Source: Xestospongia muta
Lineage: Eukaryota > Porifera > Demospongiae > Haplosclerida > Petrosiidae
Assembly: GCA_963693285.1 (NCBI GenBank)
Contig: OY848919.1
Coordinates: forward strand, 4,994,436-5,058,435
DNA: 64,000 nucleotides
Direction: 5' to 3'
Shown here: one piece after another, positions 58,289-64,000 of the stretch
How positions within the stretch are numbered: the stretch's first letter is position 1
Layout of the letters: the number at the start of each line of letters is the position of its first letter
Notes under the pieces: model-generated
The model's database searches: none
Told to the model about the DNA's origin: nothing
What the model saw: only the letters and a program-made list of their open reading frames with translations
Program-made: the position numbers and the translations under genes

Positions 58289-61200
58289 TCAAAGTTCATT
58301 TTCTTCATCAAGTAATAATCTTGTAAGTGTACTACTATTAGAAGTATTAGATTTATTACTGCTTGATCTAGTGGTGGTAGTTGATACAGGATTGATGGAG
58401 ATATGATGTGTCATTTCCTGATAATGTGTAGTTAGAGGCTTTATTTCTGATAAAGAAGACTCATATTGAACAGTGCTCACATGACGTTCATCATATTTAT
58501 CTGGATTCATAACACGATCAGCAAATGTGTCATTATCATCAAGAGGTAAAACGTTTTCCTCATTAGTCTCAGTCTGTCTTTGTTTGATTGGTCTACAATA
58601 GAAGCAGCAACTTGCAATTTTTTTATTGATCCAGTAAATGCAATATATTGAAGCAACACCTGGCGGCAAGTAGATGAAAAAAAGATTTATATAACCATAT
58701 TGAGAAGACAAACTGATGCCACTAATTAATGCCAAGATTGAAAATATTAAAAATTCTGAGAAGTTATGTATATTCTTACGATAAGGGCGAAATATCATAA
58801 TACTACCACCTGCTAAAGCACATAAAGATGCTTGTATACCAAGAATGATATGATACTGCTCAATAGGAATATAATAAAGACAAATTATAACAATCCTTAA
58901 TAACAGATAGAGTCCAGCAAAATAACGATAATCATTTGTATTATCACATCCATTCTTAAAGGCTCCAGTATAGTCATCAACAAGAGTGATGACAAATTGT
59001 GAACGTTTCAGTCTACACCAGTTTAGGATCTTATGAAACCACTTGAATGGATGAAGTATAAGATAGACTGTTGGTATAAACACAACAACAATTAAGATGA
59101 CAATGGCTAAGATACCTAGAAATGCATGAGGATAACCAAAATAATTCAATGTACCATCATAGTAAAATGCTATCCCAGTTTCATATTCATTAGTAAGACT
59201 GTACCACTTTGTGTAGTGTAGGAGTTTAAGAGAAGTAGCAGCAAACTGAGTGAAACATAACACATATATTGAGGATATAGAATGAGTGAAGGAAGGTTGA
59301 ATGTTAGTCATACGCCAGAAACGTGCTAATAAACGATGAAGAGGTCGAGTTATACTGACTACACACCTGAAGCCTTTGTTGTACATTGTAATCCAGCCAT
59401 AGAAAAATAAGAGAAGAAGAAATGGATAGGCTGCTATTACATACCAGAATGCAATGGCTCCTAGTGATCCCATAGTAGGTGTAATACAAATATATGGTAC
59501 CAAAAAGAGAAAATTAAGATTCCATATACTTTGTGGAATATTACTTAAATTGATAGTAATGTCCATATCATAATCAAAACCAGAGTAGTATCCTCCATAA
59601 ATCCAAAATGCTCCTATTGTAATAAAAGATATAGACAAAATTTGACAATAGAAGATATATCCATTAAAAGAGCCGTTTGTTAATTTTATGTTGAGGACTA
59701 TCAAGACACTAATGAACAAAGTTAAAGGTAGGAATTCAATTATCAAAAATAATAACAAATCATGTTGATATACGTGATAATATTCCAATTTAGTTGACCG
59801 ATTTGCGCATACAAGAAATGGTGAGTTAATAGGAACACAGCTACTAGTTTTACAAGCACCATTAAGCCTTCCCATATAAGTAAATGCTCCAGTGTTTACT
59901 ATATCATTCAATACTGTGGATATGTAATTATCATAGGTATAACTTTGGCGAGTATAAAAGTAATTATATGCATCATATCGCCTTGATAGTGGACATCTTC
60001 CAATCACTGGTTGTGAATTGTAGTTAGACAGACAATAACCAAATAATGTACTAGCATAATTTGAACCAATAGTACATTTTTTGCTTGAGAAGCAATTTTC
60101 AGAACAGTCTAATCCATGAATAGTCAATTCACATGTATACACATAGAGTAAATGATTGAGAGAATATGAATAATGCTGGTCTATCAGATTAAGTTCAAAG
60201 GGCCATGTACAGTTGTCAAATGATATTTTATAATTAGCTTCAAGAGGCTCTCCATCCAATGTAGTAACATGCAAGTAAGCAGAGGAATCAGCATCTGTAC
60301 AATTTTTGTACTGACATAACCGATAAATAATTGGTTCAGACATTATTGCACATTCAATATACTTATAATTAAGTTCATTTATAAATAAATGTATTTGTAA
60401 TTTTTCTGTAGCTATGTTACCAGTTCCATCATATCCAATCATCGCCAACCTTGCACCTGGTTGAATGTTCAAAAGTTCACTTTCGTTAAGAAAAGCCACT
60501 CCAGACTGTATACTAGTTGCACAGTTATCTGATGTATAGTTCCAGTTATTCCAACATAATGTTCTCTTTATACTAGACAGTGTAATGTCAGAAGTGTTTG
60601 GTAGTAATGGCCACCAACATGATGACAATGAGGTAGCATAAATAGCATTTGGTGTTTCATATACAAACGTCCTAGGGGCATATATATTGATGATTTTATT
60701 GGAAGAAAAATTCAATTCAGTTCTCCAATTATCAGGATGAACATTTGAGATATAATACCTGACAAAACAACAACTAAATTGAAATTGACAAGTTCTTTGT
60801 GTGTTACAGAGTCCAGTGTATATAGCTCCTCCTTCAAAAGTGGCTGTATTGTTACTAAATGTTAACTTTGTCTCATTATAAAGTACTATATAACTACACT
60901 CATATAAAGCAATAGCTCCACCATATGATCCATTGTTACCAATAAAGCTCATTTTAGTACCAGGATTTATTGTAATTACACTTCCATGTACTTCAATAGC
61001 AGATGCTTTATTATTACTGAATATATTGATACCATTAAATGATGTAGGTACACTTCTGGAATATAGTGTACCAGAACAAGAAAAGCTGTAAACACCATTT
61101 ATATTATCACAAACAGGTTCATTACTTCTAAAAATACATTTTGATATTTTGATGGTATCTAAATGCTGACTAAAATCAATTCCATTGGTAAAGAAACATG

Positions 61201-62449
61201 CTGAACCTTGATATGCAATGTTACTATCAAAGACTATGTTGCTAAGATGAAGATTGAATCGTGAAACACTCTCTACCATTAATCCACCACCAATAATACC
61301 AGTATTGTTAGATATGTTACATGATGCCATTTCAATCACATTTACCAACTGCTTAATGACTGTAGTGTCCATTGAAGCATGTATTATTTTGACTCCACCT
61401 CCTCCTCTGTCTGCATTTAAACCAACATCAAATATGGTAGGATTACTATTATTAGTAACAGTCATATGACTCATCTCAATACTGTTATTGTAAGCATTGT
61501 CATAATAACCTATGTATAATCCAGCTCCATGATCAGCCTGGTTATATTCTAGTATGTTGTAGTATATGATAATCATGTTATTACTAGCTTGACCTTTAAA
61601 GACAACAGACACTCCTCCTCCTCTACCAAACACATAGCTATCTCTTCCTTGATTGCTTAGCTTATAATAATGAGATAACAAAGACTCTCTTTGAGCCTCA
61701 TTGAAAGTAAAGCTACAATTTATAATGCTATATAAACTTCCATTGTTATTACTTACAGTTGCAGGACCATCTTCAGGACAATCCCATTTATTCTCTGGAT
61801 CACAATATGACCATTCTATTTGTAACCCACCTCCTCCATACAATATTCCAACTCCATTCTCCATGAATACACACCCAGATATTGTTACATTACCCACTGT
61901 ATTGTACATAGTAAGACCAGTACCATTAGATGACTCAATTACCACATCCATTATATTTACATTTTTACAATATAACATGTACACTGCCACTTGGAACATC
62001 AAGAGTTCAAATGATTGTGAAGACAAGTTCCTACTAGTACTGATCTGAACACCTCCACAACCATGGAGGGTGAGGGACTGGAGAGTAATGTTATCAGACC
62101 GCAAGAATGACAGACCAGTAAGTGGACTACATTTAATGATTACTTTCTCTTGCTCACCTGGACTGTCTGTTACATTACCAATAATTGCCACTTGAGACTT
62201 GTCTTTCAGTTGTGTCTCTTGTCCATATTCCAGTGTATAGATACCAGGAGTAATGTAGATGACAGTGGAGTTATGTTGTAGTCCTTTCAGTGCTAGGTTA
62301 ATAGTAGCACATGGTGTGTGTTGTCCACTAGTCCAACAAGTGGTATCATTGATCCCAATAGCAGCACTAACGTAGATCTTATGTTCCCAGTTGAGGGAAA
62401 GAACAACTTGAGAAAACAGAATATTGAGAAACACAGCCAAACCAAACAT
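58289..62449 (-). CDS. Beta-helix / multi-pass membrane surface protein, paralogue 2 (intact, 1386 aa)
   Basis: One uninterrupted coding exon. Residues 1-~20 form a signal peptide ('MFGLAVFLNILFSQVVLSLN'). About aa 30-540 is a parallel beta-helix of the pectin-lyase type: 'NVTISGCVF', 'GGGGLQIEWSYCDPENKWDC', 'GRGGGVSVVFKG', 'GAGLYIGYYDN', 'GGGLMVESVS', 'GGAIALYECSY' and 'FEGGAIYTGLCNTQRTC', rungs reminiscent of GGAI/FxxN repeats of chlamydial polymorphic membrane proteins. Aa ~540-900 is Cys-rich with many N-glycosylation sequons. From 'YQHDLLLFLIIEFLPLTLFI' about eight membrane helices follow, with 'HDFSEFLI'-like 'RPYRKNIHNFSEFLIF' before the last ones, then an acidic Ser/Thr-rich tail ending 'LLLDEENEL'. 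It looks like a cell-surface receptor or adhesion molecule; no signalling domain is recognised. The start is set after a predicted 64-nt 5'-UTR intron; an in-frame ATG at 62512 lies inside that intron. Confidence 0.85.
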   Translation of the reverse strand: MFGLAVFLNILFSQVVLSLNWEHKIYVSAAIGINDTTCWTSGQHTPCATINLALKGLQHNSTVIYITPGIYTLEYGQETQLKDKSQVAIIGNVTDSPGEQEKVIIKCSPLTGLSFLRSDNITLQSLTLHGCGGVQISTSRNLSSQSFELLMFQVAVYMLYCKNVNIMDVVIESSNGTGLTMYNTVGNVTISGCVFMENGVGILYGGGGLQIEWSYCDPENKWDCPEDGPATVSNNNGSLYSIINCSFTFNEAQRESLLSHYYKLSNQGRDSYVFGRGGGVSVVFKGQASNNMIIIYYNILEYNQADHGAGLYIGYYDNAYNNSIEMSHMTVTNNSNPTIFDVGLNADRGGGGVKIIHASMDTTVIKQLVNVIEMASCNISNNTGIIGGGLMVESVSRFNLHLSNIVFDSNIAYQGSACFFTNGIDFSQHLDTIKISKCIFRSNEPVCDNINGVYSFSCSGTLYSRSVPTSFNGINIFSNNKASAIEVHGSVITINPGTKMSFIGNNGSYGGAIALYECSYIVLYNETKLTFSNNTATFEGGAIYTGLCNTQRTCQFQFSCCFVRYYISNVHPDNWRTELNFSSNKIINIYAPRTFVYETPNAIYATSLSSCWWPLLPNTSDITLSSIKRTLCWNNWNYTSDNCATSIQSGVAFLNESELLNIQPGARLAMIGYDGTGNIATEKLQIHLFINELNYKYIECAIMSEPIIYRLCQYKNCTDADSSAYLHVTTLDGEPLEANYKISFDNCTWPFELNLIDQHYSYSLNHLLYVYTCELTIHGLDCSENCFSSKKCTIGSNYASTLFGYCLSNYNSQPVIGRCPLSRRYDAYNYFYTRQSYTYDNYISTVLNDIVNTGAFTYMGRLNGACKTSSCVPINSPFLVCANRSTKLEYYHVYQHDLLLFLIIEFLPLTLFISVLIVLNIKLTNGSFNGYIFYCQILSISFITIGAFWIYGGYYSGFDYDMDITINLSNIPQSIWNLNFLFLVPYICITPTMGSLGAIAFWYVIAAYPFLLLLFFYGWITMYNKGFRCVVSITRPLHRLLARFWRMTNIQPSFTHSISSIYVLCFTQFAATSLKLLHYTKWYSLTNEYETGIAFYYDGTLNYFGYPHAFLGILAIVILIVVVFIPTVYLILHPFKWFHKILNWCRLKRSQFVITLVDDYTGAFKNGCDNTNDYRYFAGLYLLLRIVIICLYYIPIEQYHIILGIQASLCALAGGSIMIFRPYRKNIHNFSEFLIFSILALISGISLSSQYGYINLFFIYLPPGVASIYCIYWINKKIASCCFYCRPIKQRQTETNEENVLPLDDNDTFADRVMNPDKYDERHVSTVQYESSLSEIKPLTTHYQEMTHHISINPVSTTTTRSSSNKSNTSNSSTLTRLLLDEENEL

Positions 62450-62454
62450 GATGA

Positions 62455-62518
62455 CTAGTATCCACAACAAAGTAATAAAATAAAGATAATAATTGAGATC
62501 AAAAGATTGCATACTTAC
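62455..62518 (-). other. Predicted 64-nt 5'-UTR intron of paralogue 2
   Basis: Donor 'AGGA|GTAAGT' and acceptor 'GATACTAG|TCATCATG', conserved in both tandem genes although the intron interior has diverged. It moves the likely start codon from 62512 to 62449. Confidence 0.6.
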
Positions 62519-62660
62519 TCCTTGCCTCCAATATTGCAGCTACTGCTACTTGTCTTTTGTTCTTACTATATATATATACCAGTGATCACGTGCAAGAACT
62601 CACAATACAATTGCGCATGATCAGAGTGTTGCAATAACCTCATATAGCACATCTCATGAA
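62519..62660 (-). promoter_or_regulatory. Promoter region of beta-helix paralogue 2
   Basis: Resembles 54093-54210 upstream of paralogue 1 ('GCAGCTA.CTG..TACTTGTCT', 'CAGTGATCAC', 'TGCAATAACCT'), so the promoter was duplicated with the gene. A TATA-rich run lies at 62566-62578. Confidence 0.45.
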
Positions 62661-64000
62661 TATAATTTGTGTCTTACAACTGTTTTGTCCTCATGATAGT
62701 ATTCATAAAGTGATATCCTTTTTGCAATCCTCTATATCAATATATGAGTATACTCTCTCGTAGCTTCATGCTGTCGCTATAGAATATATCAGATGTCATT
62801 GTTTGTCACATAATTTTTCAGTATATATGTTATGAAATTATTATATGTAACATATTTAGTTAATGATGTACTCATATAAAGTGCAAGTGATATATTCTGT
62901 AGATACATTTATGATGAGGTGTATACATATACGGCCACACGGATGTGTATATGTACGTAAAAACCTGTAAGTTAAAAGATATTTCTTTGATGACTGTTAA
63001 TGAGCATAATTATAGTCAGATTAAGTATAAGAAATAAAACAAAATGATAAATGAGAGCATTTGTAAAGTGAAATTAAATAATTGAGTTTTTCAATTAGTC
63101 GCTTATCAGTCACATTTGTGTATTAATGGTACAACTTAAATATCATAAAAAGTCATGGCTCTCAAGATATCTAGATCAGGTTTATATTATCTTGTCTAAT
63201 GTTGAAGACATGATTGTCATCGTGTTCTTCAGTTTACAGAACATCACCCACTTTGATCATCTTTCACAAATGTAGCATCGTTTAAAGCTCTGGATACAGC
63301 CATAACTGTAGATATTGAATCAGTGTTGCTTATTTTTAAGGAATTAATTCATTTTAAGCAAATGTTTACATCTGTTCATGATAGTCTTTGAGGGTATATT
63401 TTGCTCCATTATTATGTTCTTTTAACCAACATTTAAAACATGTTCTGAGCCCATTCAGTAACGTTTTGAGTTTACCTAGGCATCAGAAGCTTCTCTGTCT
63501 CTTTGTCTGTTTTCATTTAATAACTAGCATTATTTTTGAATTAAGAAGAGACATTGAGGCCTTTCTACCAAAGCTGGTCAGGAAGTTCTGCTATATTATT
63601 GACCTTGAAATGCATTCAACTATATATATCTCCCTTGATGACCAAAGGCAATGCGGTGTGGTCTGGCAAGTCGATAATTGATCTCGTTTTGCTTGGACAA
63701 ATATCTTGATAACAAACCTTGCCTGGGTAAACATTGAATCAAAAACTCCATACTTTAACTTTAGTACACATAAAAGATCATATAATAAACTTTTTATCTT
63801 CTAAAACAATGCACGTCTCTTTATAAAATAAAGATGCACTATATATATATGATTATCTGCTGTATCCGTCAAAAAACAATTATCTTGGAAGTTTTAAGGT
63901 TACAAGATATATTGTACACCACTTCTGATAGTGAAAAATTAGGTGTAGGGTCCTAAGGTCTAGATACATGTTAACTTCTCAGTGTTGTGAGAAGTGTAAA
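62661..64000. other. Right-end spacer with a diverged copy of the dispersed repeat
   Basis: No complete gene. 63388-63681 has an open frame with weak protein character, and 63545-63710 shares words with the repeats at 56270-56530. It is probably a decayed mobile element of the same family. Confidence 0.45.

Noticed and set aside
49878..62449. Bacterial origin of the beta-helix genes because of Pmp-like repeats
   Set aside because: The multi-pass half, 5'-UTR introns and AT-rich base use match the host. Beta-helix rungs of this type arise widely, and no bacterial neighbours are present.

Overview
The window looks like nuclear DNA of an early-branching animal, most likely a demosponge (Amphimedon-like; this is inference). 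It is AT-rich. Most genes are split by short GT-AG introns, the shortest credible one being 49 nt. Microsatellites are dense, and the recognisable genes are animal families: TBC1D1/4 RabGAP, calpain-15/SOL, atypical PKC, POT transporter and NNMT-type methyltransferase. There are no bacterial operons, CRISPR arrays or phage genes.

Layout. (1) 51-14778, minus: a TBC1D1/TBC1D4-like RabGAP. I could join 18 exons in frame (1251 codons); its 3' end lies beyond the left edge. Its introns hold most of the satellites of that region. (2) 14779-14932: short divergent promoter region containing a polylinker-like 21-mer. (3) 14933-17213, plus: a broken, intron-containing relic of a zinc-finger plus Plavaka-like transposase. 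(4) 18110-25673, plus: an intact 13-exon calpain-15-like gene (926 aa) with four RanBP2 zinc fingers, but Asp in place of the catalytic Asn. (5) 26198-26868, minus: truncated POT transporter pseudogene. (6) 26869-32450: an unrelated 5.6 kb block with a SINE-like element, a GC hairpin, small tandem repeats, the last three exons of an atypical PKC, and a TauD/clavaminate-synthase-like dioxygenase whose C-terminus runs into calpain sequence. (7) 32451-42066: second copy of 19281-26868, giving a 5'-truncated calpain-15 with exons 4-7 duplicated. It continues into a nearly full-length POT transporter (41383-43127, minus) that has one frameshift. (8) 44537-45349, plus: NNMT/PNMT/TEMT-type methyltransferase. 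(9) 45722-45808: histidine-phosphatase-like orphan fragment next to a CRE. (10) 47243-48199, minus: an unrecognised Cys-rich gene in four exons. (11) 49878-54022 and 58289-62449, minus: tandem paralogues of a large surface protein, a right-handed beta-helix ectodomain joined to a multi-pass membrane domain. One has a 5-bp frameshift and the other is intact.

Main messages. The centre of the window is a segmental duplication whose junction was filled or invaded by 5.6 kb carrying pieces of two other genes. (CT)n microsatellites sit again and again exactly at 3' splice sites, always pyrimidine-rich on the sense strand. The beta-helix/multi-TM pair is the least described protein type here. Several near-identical copies and single-base breaks could be assembly or haplotype artefacts and need reads to settle. 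All exon boundaries were deduced by eye from splice sites, reading-frame continuity and remembered family motifs; no alignment was run.
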